In this document: piece after piece, positions 49,431 through 58,108 of the stretch | How positions within the stretch are numbered: the first letter of the stretch is position 1 | Layout of the letters: every line of letters starts with the position of its first letter | NCBI RefSeq assembly: GCF_003337715.1 | Contig: NZ_QPIX01000002.1 | Span: 1-64,000 of the forward strand | From: Ciceribacter lividus | GTDB taxonomy: Bacteria > Pseudomonadota > Alphaproteobacteria > Rhizobiales > Rhizobiaceae | Length of the DNA: 64,000 bases | Direction of reading: 5' to 3' | The notes under the pieces: model-generated | Database searches by the model: none | What the model saw: only the letters and a program-made list of their open reading frames with translations | Told to the model about the DNA's origin: nothing | Program-made: the position numbers and the translations under genes

Positions 49431-50924
49431 TTAACGTCCTTTCGGGACCAGGTAGGAAAACGCAACGTGATAGAGGTCGCCCGTCCGACCGTAATGATAG
49501 GGCACCGCGACCTCGCCCGTCTCGCCGACCGTGAAAGCCACGTTGCCGGCGATCCACGAGGCGAGCACCTCCGGCTGACGCGGATCGGGCTGGCCGTCGC
49601 GCGTACGCCAGACGACGAGCACCGGGCGGGAGGGATCGACCACGGGATCGACGGGATTCTGGCCCGGCACGGAGACGGGCAGGTCCGGCCGGTGCAGGCG
49701 AATATTGCCGGCCATCTGAAGGTCCGACGTCAGGACGAGAGCGGGACCGGCCGGCGCTTCCGCAAGAATATGCTCGATCGCCGGGCCGTAGGGCACGTTG
49801 ATCTTCTCGTAGCGGCCGATCAGTCCGAGCACGGGGATACGCAGGAACAGCACCGCCGGCACTAGCACCATGACAACGAGTGCGATCGGCAGGAACCGGC
49901 GGAGGACGGCGGAGACGTCGGTTCCGGCGGCCTCGGCCTTCAGCGCGAGATAGAGCGGCAGCGCGAGGTAGAGCGGCGTCAGCCAGCGGTCCTTGATGCT
50001 GGTGGCGCCGAAAAGCACCATCAGCACCAGTGCCGCGGCGGCGATCAGGAAGATGCGGGCGAAAAGCCGCGTCCACGCGCTGCGGGCGCGCAGGATCGCC
50101 TTCAGGTCTTCGCGCAAGGTGAGCGCGAAGGGAAGGAGGGTCAGCGCCGAGAAGCCGATGAAGGCGAGAAGCAACGACACGAGCCCGGTCAGGATCTGTT
50201 CGGCCCGACCCGACGTTTCCTCCGAGGTGAGCTTGCCGAGTGTGCGGCCGGTCGCATCCCCGACATGGTCGAGGAACCAGAGGCCGTGCGGCAGGAAGAC
50301 GACGACCGCGACGAGGCCCGCGAGAAGGATGCGCCAGTCGAAGAGGCGGCGGCGGAAGGCGGGGTCCGGCAGCACGGCAAGGGCGGCGGCGGCCGGCAGC
50401 AGCACGAAATTGTATTTCGAGATCACGCCGAGGCCGACGGCGAAGCCGGTCAGCAGGTAGGAGAGGGTGGTGCCGGTCGTGAGTGTACGCAGGAACGCGT
50501 AGAGAAAGAGGCTGGTCGAAAAGATGACGGCGACGGTGTGGCTGAGATCCCGCTGCGCCTCGAAGCTCACCTGCGGGATGGTGAGGAGCTCGAGGACGGC
50601 GACGATCGCAAGCTCCCGGCTGCGAAGCACTGTCTTCGCTGCCAGCCCGAAGAAGACGTAGGAGGCGAACAGCATCAGGTTCTTGAGGAGGGCGAGCGAA
50701 AAGAGCGTCGGGCCGAGGAGGGCGACCACCCCGTATTGCAGCCAGTTGTAGAGCGGCGGCTGCGAATTGTAGCCGGCGGCGAGCCATTGCGCGAGGAAGA
50801 GCTGTTCGCCCTCGTCGAGGTCGAGCGAGCGCGGCAGCAGGAGCCGCAAAGCCAGATTGATCGCGAAATAGACGGCAAGCAGCGCGAAGACGAGATTGGG
50901 ACGCTGCCTCAGGGTTGCGAGCAC
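49431..50924 (-). CDS. ArnT/PMT-type glycosyltransferase (RgtA/B/C-like), copy 2
   Basis: The product is 497 aa with about a dozen membrane helices. RSLDLDEGEQLFLAQWLAAG then YNSQPPLYNWLQYG is the catalytic first loop. EAQRDLSHTVAVIFSTSLFL and GVISKYNFVLLPAAAALAVL align with copy 1 at 46791-48290, and the C-terminal periplasmic parts also correspond. It is the first gene of the minus-strand set copy 2, GT2, copy 1. It probably transfers the same polyprenyl-linked sugar to a different position on the lipopolysaccharide. Confidence 0.83.
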   Translation of the reverse strand: MLATLRQRPNLVFALLAVYFAINLALRLLLPRSLDLDEGEQLFLAQWLAAGYNSQPPLYNWLQYGVVALLGPTLFSLALLKNLMLFASYVFFGLAAKTVLRSRELAIVAVLELLTIPQVSFEAQRDLSHTVAVIFSTSLFLYAFLRTLTTGTTLSYLLTGFAVGLGVISKYNFVLLPAAAALAVLPDPAFRRRLFDWRILLAGLVAVVVFLPHGLWFLDHVGDATGRTLGKLTSEETSGRAEQILTGLVSLLLAFIGFSALTLLPFALTLREDLKAILRARSAWTRLFARIFLIAAAALVLMVLFGATSIKDRWLTPLYLALPLYLALKAEAAGTDVSAVLRRFLPIALVVMVLVPAVLFLRIPVLGLIGRYEKINVPYGPAIEHILAEAPAGPALVLTSDLQMAGNIRLHRPDLPVSVPGQNPVDPVVDPSRPVLVVWRTRDGQPDPRQPEVLASWIAGNVAFTVGETGEVAVPYHYGRTGDLYHVAFSYLVPKGR

Positions 50925-51070
50925 CGGGATGTCCTTGTCATTGCGTCTTCCGGGCGGCGGTAGCGCGAGGCGGCCCGGGCGCGGGTGCAGGGCTCCGGAA
51001 AACTCTGGCGTTTGTTGGCGCGGTTGTTATAGGAACGGGTCTCCAAGTGCAATCCGGAAGTGCCTGGCCG

Positions 51071-52045
51071 ATGCAGACAGACGAGAAAGCCGCAGCGCCG
51101 TCGGCCCTTGCGCGCCACCGCGTGACGATCGTCGCGGTTGCCGCCGTGCTCTTCTATCTGGGCTTCGTGCAGTATCTCTGGGGCTGGCGGCAGATCCTCG
51201 GCCAGTGGAACGAGATCGGCTACGGCCCGGCGGTGCTTGCCTCCGCACTCCTCGTCTCCACCTATTTCGCCCGGACCTACCGGCTCTACGACTATTTCCC
51301 TGCCGAGACCAAGGGACGCTTCGTCGAGCTCTTCCACGTGGCGCAGGTCCATAATCTCCTGAATATCATGCTGCCTTTCCGCAGCGGCGAGACCAGCTTT
51401 CCGCTGCTGATGCGCTCGGAATTCGGCGTGCCGTTGCTGCACGGGACTTCGGCGCTGCTCGTCATGCGGCTTCTCGACCTTCACGCGCTGCTGGCAGCCG
51501 GCGGGCTCGGCCTCGTTGCAGCTTCCGGCAACCGGGCGCTGGCGGGCGCCGTCTGGCTCGCCTTCCTGCTGTCGCCGCTTCTCGCCTACCAGCTCAAGGC
51601 GCCGGTCCTGGCACTTGCGAAGCGCCGGCTGACCGGCAAGCTGCTCCGCATCACGGAAGGGCTGGAAGACGGCCTGCCGTCCTCGACCCTGGGGCTCGTG
51701 CGCGCCTGGGGCATGACGGTGCTCAACTGGGGCGTCAAGGTTCTGGTGCTGGCCTGGGTGCTCGGGCTTATGGGCGTCGGGCCGATCGCCGCGGCCTTCG
51801 GCGGCGCGCTCGGTGGTGAGCTCTCCTCGGTGCTGCCCGTCCACGCGCCGGCCGGCGTCGGCACCTATCCCGCCGGCATCGTCGCCGGTGCCGTCTCGCT
51901 CGGCGCCTCCACCGCCAGGCCGGCGATGGACATTCTCGGACGCGCGAGCGTCAACCTGCACCTCATCCTGATCATCTCGGCGCTTCTTGGGACGCTGCTT
52001 TCCGTGGCGCTCTCCACGCTCGACCGTCTGCGCCGCGGCGGCTGA
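51071..52045 (+). CDS. Multi-pass membrane protein of the lysylphosphatidylglycerol-synthase TM (UPF0104) family
   Basis: The product is 324 aa from the ATG at 51071. It has seven or eight membrane helices. ILGQWNEIGYGPAVLASALL, VAQVHNLLNIMLPFRSGETS and SSVLPVHAPAGVGTYPAGIV are the family landmarks (the RxGE and P-x-G-x-G-x-x-E-like pattern). The family includes the flippase-like part of MprF and proteins tied to polyprenyl-linked sugar pathways. It is divergent from the glycosyltransferase set (146 bp), so it may serve the same pathway, for instance in lipid transport. That link is inference. Confidence 0.78.
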   Translation: MQTDEKAAAPSALARHRVTIVAVAAVLFYLGFVQYLWGWRQILGQWNEIGYGPAVLASALLVSTYFARTYRLYDYFPAETKGRFVELFHVAQVHNLLNIMLPFRSGETSFPLLMRSEFGVPLLHGTSALLVMRLLDLHALLAAGGLGLVAASGNRALAGAVWLAFLLSPLLAYQLKAPVLALAKRRLTGKLLRITEGLEDGLPSSTLGLVRAWGMTVLNWGVKVLVLAWVLGLMGVGPIAAAFGGALGGELSSVLPVHAPAGVGTYPAGIVAGAVSLGASTARPAMDILGRASVNLHLILIISALLGTLLSVALSTLDRLRRGG

Positions 52046-52068
52046 GGCCGGGCAAGGACTGCCCGGCC
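52046..52068. terminator. Bidirectional terminator after UPF0104 gene and amn
   Basis: GGCCGGGCA and TGCCCGGCC form a 9-bp stem with a 5-base loop between convergent stops. No T-run follows on the + strand; the - strand side is also weak. Confidence 0.6.
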
Positions 52069-52080
52069 GGGACGGTTCCC

Positions 52081-53583
52081 TTACTGGAAGGCCGTCTCGA
52101 AGAAGCTTCTGAGCTTGCGCGAATGCAGCCTTTCCGGCGGCATGGCGCCGAGCTTCTGCAATGCCCGGATGCCGATCTGGAGATGCTGGCTCACCTGCGT
52201 CCGGTAGAAGGCCGTCGCCATGCCCGGCAGCTTCAGCTCACCGTGCAGCGGCTTGTCGGAGACGCAGAGCAGCGTCCCGTAGGGCACGCGGAAGCGGAAG
52301 CCGTTGGCGGCGATCGTCGCCGATTCCATGTCGAGGGCGATCGCGCGCGACTGCGACAGGCGCTTGACCGGCCCGCGCTGGTCGCGCAGTTCCCAGTTGC
52401 GGTTGTCGATCGTCGCGACGGTGCCGGTGCGCATGATGCGCTTCAGCTCGAAACCCTGGTAACCGGTGATTTCCTCGACCGCCTGCTCGAGGGCCACCTG
52501 CACTTCGGCGAGCGCCGGGATCGGCACCCAGACCGGCAGGTCGTCGTCGAGCACGTGGTCTTCGCGGACATAGGCGTGGGCGAGGACGTAGTCGCCGAGC
52601 CGCTGGCTGTTCCTGAGGCCCGCGCAGTGGCCGAGCATCAGCCAGGCATGCGGGCGCAGCACGGCGATGTGGTCGGTGATCGTCTTGGCGTTCGACGGGC
52701 CGACGCCGATGTTCACCATGGTGATGCCGGCGTGACCGGGCTTCTTCAGGTGGTAGGCCGGCATCTGCGGCAGGCGCGGCGGTGCAAGCCCGGTTTCGGG
52801 CTCACTGTGGCCGGCCGGCGTCTCGATATTGCCGGGCTCGACGAAGCAGGTATAGCCGCCGCCGCCTTCGGCCATCAGGTTGCGGGCGAAGGCGCAGAAC
52901 TCATCGACGTAGAACTGGTAGTTGGTGAAGAGCACGAAGTTCTGGAAATGCGCCGCACGCGTCGCCGTGTAGTGCGAGAGCCGGGCGAGCGAATAGTCGA
53001 TGCGCTGCGCGGTGAAGGGCGCCAGCGGGTGCGGTTCGCCCGGCTGCGGCTCGTATTCGCCGTTGGCGATCTCGTCGTCGGTGGTGGTGAGGTCCGGCGT
53101 GTCGAAGATGTCGCGCAGCGACAGGTCGGCAAGGCCGCTCGCCGCCGCCTCGACATGGGCGCCCTCGCCGAAGGCGAAGTGCAGCGGGATCGGTGTCGAC
53201 GATTCCGAGACGAGGACCGGCACCTGGTGGTTGCGGATGAGAAGCGAGATCTGCTCTTCGAGGTAGTGGCGGAAGAGGTGCGGCTGGGTCACCGTTGTGG
53301 TGTAGAGGCCCGGCGACGTGACATGGCCGTAGGAGAGGCGGGAATCGGCATGGCCGAAACTCGTCGTCTCGATCGCCACCTGCGGATAGAAGGCGCGGTA
53401 GCGTCCGGTGATCGGCGCGCCCTTGGCGATCCCGCCGAAGGCGTCGATCAGGAAGGCGGTGTTGCGCTCGTAGAGAGCCGTCAGCGCGTCGGCCGCCGGC
53501 TTCGCTTCGGTGAAAACCCGCGGCTCATAGGGCTCGGGACTGATGAAGTTGATGGGTGTCTGTGTCGAGATTCGCTTGTTCAT
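52081..53583 (-). CDS. amn: AMP nucleosidase
   Basis: The product is 500 aa, matching the family. The N-terminal domain has YRAFYPQVAIETTSFGHADS and TVTQPHLFRHYLEEQISLLI. The C-terminal nucleoside-phosphorylase fold has ITMVNIGVGPSNAKTITDHI, LMLGHCAGLRNSQRLGDYVL, and ALDMESATIAANGFRFRVPY with the catalytic acidic residue, then GTLLCVSDKPLHGELKLPG. It hydrolyses AMP to adenine and ribose 5-phosphate in the cytosol, adjusting adenylate pools. Confidence 0.95.
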   Translation of the reverse strand: MNKRISTQTPINFISPEPYEPRVFTEAKPAADALTALYERNTAFLIDAFGGIAKGAPITGRYRAFYPQVAIETTSFGHADSRLSYGHVTSPGLYTTTVTQPHLFRHYLEEQISLLIRNHQVPVLVSESSTPIPLHFAFGEGAHVEAAASGLADLSLRDIFDTPDLTTTDDEIANGEYEPQPGEPHPLAPFTAQRIDYSLARLSHYTATRAAHFQNFVLFTNYQFYVDEFCAFARNLMAEGGGGYTCFVEPGNIETPAGHSEPETGLAPPRLPQMPAYHLKKPGHAGITMVNIGVGPSNAKTITDHIAVLRPHAWLMLGHCAGLRNSQRLGDYVLAHAYVREDHVLDDDLPVWVPIPALAEVQVALEQAVEEITGYQGFELKRIMRTGTVATIDNRNWELRDQRGPVKRLSQSRAIALDMESATIAANGFRFRVPYGTLLCVSDKPLHGELKLPGMATAFYRTQVSQHLQIGIRALQKLGAMPPERLHSRKLRSFFETAFQ

Positions 53584-53666
53584 GCGCCATTATAGAGTGG
53601 ACTTTCTGACAAGCAAACGACGTGAGGCCGCCGGCGGTGGAAAGAGCGGCCTGCGTCCGCCGGGCC

Positions 53667-53843
53667 TCAGCTCATCGACTGCCGCTGCAGGCTGACGAAG
53701 AGGACGAAGCCGGCGCCGGCCTTGCCGATCACCGGACCCTCGGCCTTGGCGAACCCGAAGGCCGTCAGCGGGCCGAGGAGGAGGGCGGCGAAGAGCGCGA
53801 TCCTGAGACCGGAGGCAGCGGACTGGAGGAGCGTTGCGGACAT
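53667..53843 (-). CDS. Small membrane protein, 58 aa
   Basis: ATG at 53843 has GAGGGAAC upstream. One or two hydrophobic segments are seen (LRIALFAALLLGPLTAFGFA and GAGFVLFVSLQ). It ends QRQSMS. No family is recognised. The frame extends upstream with non-coding-like sequence, so only this part is called. It may be a small inner-membrane protein. Confidence 0.5.
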   Translation of the reverse strand: MSATLLQSAASGLRIALFAALLLGPLTAFGFAKAEGPVIGKAGAGFVLFVSLQRQSMS

Positions 53844-54112
53844 GATCGGTTCCCTCGGGAAGGCGCTTTTGTTTTCGATGATGCCGTTTTGACACGCGGC
53901 GTCTGAACGCTTGCTGAGACGGCGGTTCATCGGCCGTTCATCCGCGGGGCGGTCACGCGGACGTGAGGCGGAAGAGGAGGTACCGGCCTTGACCGCGGCG
54001 ATGTCCTTCCCAAATTGTGGAGGCATTCCCGATGCACGACCGGCCAAGGGCCGGCAAGACGATCCGAAATCCCTTTGCGCCGATCCGGCAAACCTTCTTA
54101 AAGGAAACATTC

Positions 54113-54805
54113 ATGGCCGCACCGATCGAACTCTATTACTGGCCGACACCGAACGGCTGGAAGATCTCCATCATGCTCGAGGAACTCGGCGTGCCTTACG
54201 AGGTCCGCTATGTCGATATCGGCAAGGGCGAGCAGTTCGCGCCCGACTTCCTGAAGATTTCCCCGAACAACCGCATGCCGGCGATCATCGATCCCGATGG
54301 CCCGGGCGGTGCGCCGATCTCGGTCTTCGAGTCGGGTGCCATCCTGCAGTATCTCGGCCGCAAATACGGCAAGTTCTACCCGGCGGAGGAACGCGCCCGC
54401 GTCGAGGTGGAAGAGTGGCTGTTCTGGCAGGTCGGCGGTCTGGGTCCGATGGCCGGCCAGGCGCACCACTTCCGCCAGTATGCACCGGAGAAGATCGAAT
54501 ACGGCATCAACCGCTATACCAACGAGGTGAACCGCCTCTACGGTGTGATGAACAAGCGGCTCGCCGACCGGGAGTTTCTGGCCGGTGACTACTCGATCGC
54601 CGACATGGCCTCGATCGGCTGGGTCGTGCCCCACAAGAACCAGGGCCAGGACCTCGACGATTTCCCGAACCTGAAGCGCTGGTTCGAGACGATGATGGCG
54701 CGTCCCGCCGTCGAACGCGGCATTGCCGTCGGCCAGGAGAAGCGCCGCAACGTCGCGACCGACGAAGAGGCGAAGAAGGTGCTGTTCAACCAGACGGCCC
54801 GCTGA
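54113..54805 (+). CDS. Glutathione S-transferase, YghU/YfcG-like (nu class)
   Basis: The product is 230 aa from the ATG at 54113, with AAGGAAAC before it. The thioredoxin-like N-terminal domain has YWPTPNGWKISIMLEELGVP, SPNNRMPAIIDP and VFESGAILQYLGRKYG. The helical C-terminal domain has EWLFWQVGGLGPMAGQAHHF and FLAGDYSIADMASIGWV. TPNG and the long N-terminal loop are typical of the nu class, which reduces disulfides and organic peroxides with glutathione. It is cytosolic. A strong terminator follows. Confidence 0.92.
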   Translation: MAAPIELYYWPTPNGWKISIMLEELGVPYEVRYVDIGKGEQFAPDFLKISPNNRMPAIIDPDGPGGAPISVFESGAILQYLGRKYGKFYPAEERARVEVEEWLFWQVGGLGPMAGQAHHFRQYAPEKIEYGINRYTNEVNRLYGVMNKRLADREFLAGDYSIADMASIGWVVPHKNQGQDLDDFPNLKRWFETMMARPAVERGIAVGQEKRRNVATDEEAKKVLFNQTAR

Positions 54806-54836
54806 GCGGCGCATTTTCGCCAGAGCCGCCCATGAA

Positions 54837-54873
54837 AAGGCCCGGGGATCGCAGGATCTCCGGGCCGTTTTCG
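54837..54873. terminator. Terminator after the GST gene
   Basis: GGCCCGG and CCGGGCC, with inner GATC pairs, make a stem around a short loop, followed by GTTTTCG. A preceding AAAA run on the other side lets it serve the convergent DUF2147 gene too. Confidence 0.8.
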
Positions 54874-54890
54874 TTCTCAGACAGGTACGA

Positions 54891-55226
54891 TCAGAGACGT
54901 GACCAGGTCTGGCTCTTGCAGAGGATCGAGAGCACGCAGCCCTTCATCTTCAGCGCGTTGCCGGAGACGGTGCCGTAGCCCGAATAGGTCTTGTCCGTTT
55001 CCGGATCGGTGATCTCGCCCTTGTAGCTCTCGCCGTTGCCGCTCATCTTGCCGATCTGCTTGCCGGCGAACTTGCCGCTCTTCAGCGTGACGCAGAAAGC
55101 GCCGCCGCAGGGCGCGATCTGCGCCGTGGAGCCGCTTGCCGTCTTCCAGTTTCCTTCGATCGGCTCGGCGGCCTGAGCCGAAACGGCTCCGAACGCCATC
55201 GCCATCGCCAGTATGATCTTCCGCAT
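54891..55226 (-). CDS. DUF2147 secreted protein
   Basis: The product is 111 aa from the ATG at 55226, with GGAGGAAG upstream. Residues 1-20 are a signal peptide (KIILAMAMAFGAVSAQA). The mature part begins AEPIEGNWKTASGSTAQIAP, then has GAFCVTLKSGKFAGKQIG and YKGEITDPETDKTYSGYG. It ends VLSILCKSQTWSRL. This fits DUF2147, small lipocalin-like periplasmic proteins of unknown function. Cys pairs suggest a disulfide. Confidence 0.88.
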   Translation of the reverse strand: MRKIILAMAMAFGAVSAQAAEPIEGNWKTASGSTAQIAPCGGAFCVTLKSGKFAGKQIGKMSGNGESYKGEITDPETDKTYSGYGTVSGNALKMKGCVLSILCKSQTWSRL

Positions 55227-55773
55227 GTGAATCTTCCTCCCGAAATGATGCCCCAAGGCAGTGCGGACGGCCCGGCTTTCGCGAGGACAGAGGACGCTCG
55301 ACCCTTCCTCGCCCACACCGGGGCCGTCTCGACGTGAAAAATTATCTTACGCAAACGTAAAGGTAAATAGGCCTTTCCGCCCAAAATCTCGGGGGGCGGC
55401 GCGGTGTCCTTGCCGCGTCTCGCCGGGCAAGGATGCTGAGGACAATGGATTTCGTGGTTAGCGTTCGGTTGACGGCAAAATCTGAACGGAAGGTTAAAGG
55501 CGCGCGGAATTCCTTAATTTCCAGAGCTTCCGATGCTTAACGAAAACCCAATTTTACGAAGCATTTGTACTTTGTTTTCAGCAAATTAAGCATGGCTTTT
55601 AAGCGCCCGTTGAAGGCCCTGTGGCATAGTGGAGCCATCAAACGAGCAGGGAAACTGCCGCTCCGGAAGCCTCCGAAAAACGCCGCAGAAAGACGGCCGG
55701 GAGGCGGACGGAAACCCCGCAAGGGGAAAACAGGGAAAGAAAAGAAACGACAGGCAAGACAGGGACAAAACCG
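55227..55773. other. Long intergenic leader before the Sel1-like gene
   Basis: No supported gene was found in 547 bp. The first 100 bp should hold the DUF2147 promoter. From about 55460 to 55640 the sequence is AT-rich, with several TTAA words (none at the CtrA spacing of seven). From 55640 to 55760 it is purine-rich (GGGGAAAACAGGGAAAGAAA). It could be a long 5' UTR or hold an unannotated small RNA. Confidence 0.4.
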
Positions 55774-56040
55774 ATGGCACGCTCAGACATGCAGACTTCC
55801 GAAACGACCTTCGCGGCAGGCGACCTGCGCCCCGAAGCGCTCTGCGACATGGGGCTCATGTATGCGACGGGCCGCGGTTGCGATCCTGACCTCGTCTCGG
55901 CCCACAAGTGGCTGAACATCGCGGCGATCCGCGGCTGCGACCGCGCCGCCGAGCTTAGGGCCGATCTTGCCCGGTCGATGAGCAAGGCCGATCTCGCCAC
56001 GGCCCTTCGCGAAGCCCGCGAATGGATGACGATGCACTGA
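55774..56040 (+). CDS. Sel1-like repeat protein, 88 aa
   Basis: AGGGACAA precedes the ATG. The core EALCDMGLMYATGRGCDPDL then VSAHKWLNIAAIRGCDRAAE is one Sel1-like repeat (A..A...LG..Y..G.GV..D...A..W...AA..G). The acidic-basic C-terminus ends REAREWMTMH. Sel1 repeats mediate protein contacts; partners are not known. A long AT-rich leader precedes it, and a terminator follows. Confidence 0.8.
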   Translation: MARSDMQTSETTFAAGDLRPEALCDMGLMYATGRGCDPDLVSAHKWLNIAAIRGCDRAAELRADLARSMSKADLATALREAREWMTMH

Positions 56041-56142
56041 GCGGCAGCAATTCTCCCCCGGCGCCCGCCGGGGGACCTGAGACACGACCCTGGGGGAAAC
56101 GGGGGTACGTGGGAGGGTTTCGGAAACGGAATCCGAATGACG

Positions 56143-56179
56143 AAAGGGCCGCGACCGGCAAGCCGGCGCGGCCCTTTTC
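56143..56179. terminator. Terminator, Sel1-like gene and aminotransferase gene
   Basis: AAAGGGCCGCG and CGCGGCCCTTT form an 11-bp stem, with further CCGGC/GCCGG pairing inside, followed by TCG. It sits between convergent genes. Confidence 0.8.
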
Positions 56180-56204
56180 GTTTCTCCGGGAAAGCCTCGG
56201 CCGC

Positions 56205-57314
56205 TCAGAGCGTTTTCAGCACCTTCGGCAGGCTTTCCTCGAAGAGATCGAGGTCGGCGGCAAGGCCCGCGCTGACGCGGATACAGCGGTTGAGCGGCGC
56301 CACGCCCGGCATGCGGATGAAGACGCCGTGCTCCATCAGCCCGTCGACGATGGCACGCGAGCGGATGCCGTCGCCGCCGCAGTCGATCGCGACGAAGTTC
56401 GTCGCCGAAGGCAGCGGATCGAGCCCGTTCGCCCGCGCGATCGCGCTGATACGATCGCGGGCGGCGGAGATGCGGCCGAGCACCTCGGCGAGATAGGTCT
56501 GGTCGGCGAGTGCAGCGAGCGCCGCTTCGGTCGACAGCCGCGCCATGCCGAAATGATTGCGGATCTTGTCGAAGGCCGAAACGGTACCGGGCGTGCCGAT
56601 CGCATAGCCGACACGGGCGCCGGCAAGCCCGTAGGCCTTCGAGAAGGTGCGGGTGCGGATGACGTTCGGCAGGTCGATGAGGTCGGCGATCGGCGGCGTG
56701 GAGCCGGCGGGCGCGGTCTCGCAGTAGGCTTCGTCCAGCACCAGCAGGGTGGTTTCCGGCAGCGCGCGGGCAAAGGCGGTGATGCTCGCCGCATCCCACC
56801 AGCTTCCCATCGGATTGTCCGGATTGGCGAAATAGACGAGCGGCGCGTTCTCCCGCTTCACCGCCGCGAACAGGCCGTCGAGATCCTCGCGGTCGTCGAC
56901 ATAGGGTACGGTGACCAGCCGGCCGCCGAAGCCGTTGACGTGGAAGTTGAAGGTCGGATAGCCGCCGAGCGAGGTGACGACCGGCATTCCGGGCTCGATG
57001 ACGAGCCGCACGATCAGCCCGAGCAGGCTGTCGACGCCTTCGCCGACCGCGATGTTTGCCGGTGCCGTGCCGAGATGGGTGGCGAGTGCCGCCTTCAGGG
57101 CGTGGTTTTCCGGATCGTTGTATTTCCAGATTTCTCCGGATCTGGCGGCGATGGCCGCAAGCACCGAAGGCGCCGGGCCGAAGCCGCTTTCATTGGCGCC
57201 GATACGGGCGAGCACAGGCCGCCCGCGCTGGCGCTCGATGGCTTCCGGGCCGACGAAGGGAACGGTGGAGGGCAGGGCGCTGATCAGCGGCGTGAAGCGC
57301 GAGAAGGCGGTCAT
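56205..57314 (-). CDS. HisC-like pyridoxal-phosphate aminotransferase
   Basis: The product is 369 aa from the ATG at 57314, with GGGAAA upstream. It is a fold-type I enzyme: LARIGANESGFGPAPSVLAA, WKYNDPENHALKAALA, VYFANPDNPMGSWW, LDEAYCET and Lys226 in RTFSKAYGLAGARVGYA. The length and motifs fit histidinol-phosphate aminotransferase or its aromatic-amino-acid relatives. Rhizobia carry several HisC paralogues, and this one is not in a his operon, so histidine biosynthesis is not assumed. Confidence 0.86.
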   Translation of the reverse strand: MTAFSRFTPLISALPSTVPFVGPEAIERQRGRPVLARIGANESGFGPAPSVLAAIAARSGEIWKYNDPENHALKAALATHLGTAPANIAVGEGVDSLLGLIVRLVIEPGMPVVTSLGGYPTFNFHVNGFGGRLVTVPYVDDREDLDGLFAAVKRENAPLVYFANPDNPMGSWWDAASITAFARALPETTLLVLDEAYCETAPAGSTPPIADLIDLPNVIRTRTFSKAYGLAGARVGYAIGTPGTVSAFDKIRNHFGMARLSTEAALAALADQTYLAEVLGRISAARDRISAIARANGLDPLPSATNFVAIDCGGDGIRSRAIVDGLMEHGVFIRMPGVAPLNRCIRVSAGLAADLDLFEESLPKVLKTL

Positions 57315-57399
57315 TCGGCAAATTTCCCGGCGAGTTGCGAAACGCCGGTACAATAGAAACAACGGCGGCGGACGCAAGGCCGGATTGCCGGCCTTCGGT

Positions 57400-57783
57400 T
57401 CACCGGCGCTGTGCCCGTTCCATTTTCTCGCCGATCATGAAATCGGCGCGCACGATCCGGTGCAGCATGTTTTCCGGCAATGCCATGATGAACCTCACGC
57501 CGATCCGGCTGCCGTTGCGGTAGACCTCGGCGCAGCCGATGCGCTCGGAAATCCCGGGTACCTGCAGGTAATAGTGTTCCGGCAGGCCGATCGTGGTCGA
57601 GACATGGATGCCTGCACCGCCCTGCGAGATGTCGACGATCTCGCAGTGACGCATGGTGATGCCGGAAAGGCCGCGGTTCACCGCGACGATGCGGGCCGGG
57701 CGCTTCACGTAGAAGCGTTCCCATCGCCGTTCGTACATTTCCGATTGCACCTTCGCCAGATGCGTCGCGCGCAGCATGCTCAC
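57400..57783 (-). CDS. PilZ-domain protein A
   Basis: The product is 127 aa. The c-di-GMP-type motifs are RRWERFYVKRPARI near residue 19 (R-rich N-motif) and DISQGGAGI near 52 (D/N-x-S-x-x-G). IGVRFIMALPENMLHRIVRA closes the barrel. It is probably a single-domain c-di-GMP receptor in the cytosol. It is a paralogue of the gene at 58640-58987, which lies on the far side of the attachment-protein gene. Output is unknown; motility or surface polysaccharide is typical. Confidence 0.85.
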   Translation of the reverse strand: MSMLRATHLAKVQSEMYERRWERFYVKRPARIVAVNRGLSGITMRHCEIVDISQGGAGIHVSTTIGLPEHYYLQVPGISERIGCAEVYRNGSRIGVRFIMALPENMLHRIVRADFMIGEKMERAQRR

Positions 57784-58038
57784 GTTCCCAAACCCCCGAA
57801 AGATGGCGCCTTTTGTCGAGGCTGCAGCAAAACCGTTGTCTTGCCGTCAACGGAATCCATCGCTTTTTAGCGAAATGACATTTTGCCGGGTTTCCGGGGT
57901 GCGGGACGTCGCACAGAGCGTTATAATTTGATCACAATCAATGTTGCGAGGTTCCGACTGGCCTAGCTTTCGAAAGAACGGACACCCTTGTCGCCGCGTG
58001 CGGGAGGGCGATACCGGGGCAGGTATATTCGCGCTTGC

Positions 58039-58067
58039 TTGAACAGGCCGGACGAGATGCCTACAAT
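58039..58067 (+). promoter_or_regulatory. Sigma-70-type promoter of the attachment-protein gene
   Basis: TTGAAC (58039-58044), a 17-base spacer and TACAAT (58062-58067) match the housekeeping consensus well, 41 bases before the start codon. It is the clearest promoter in this region. The rest of the 57784-58108 gap shows no gene. Confidence 0.6.
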
Positions 58068-58108
58068 CACGAAAAGGGGCGAACGGCCCCGCAACCAAGG
58101 AGGCAGAC

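Noticed and set aside
56205..57314. Housekeeping hisC
   Set aside because: No his genes are adjacent, and rhizobia carry several HisC-like paralogues, so only a family-level name is given.
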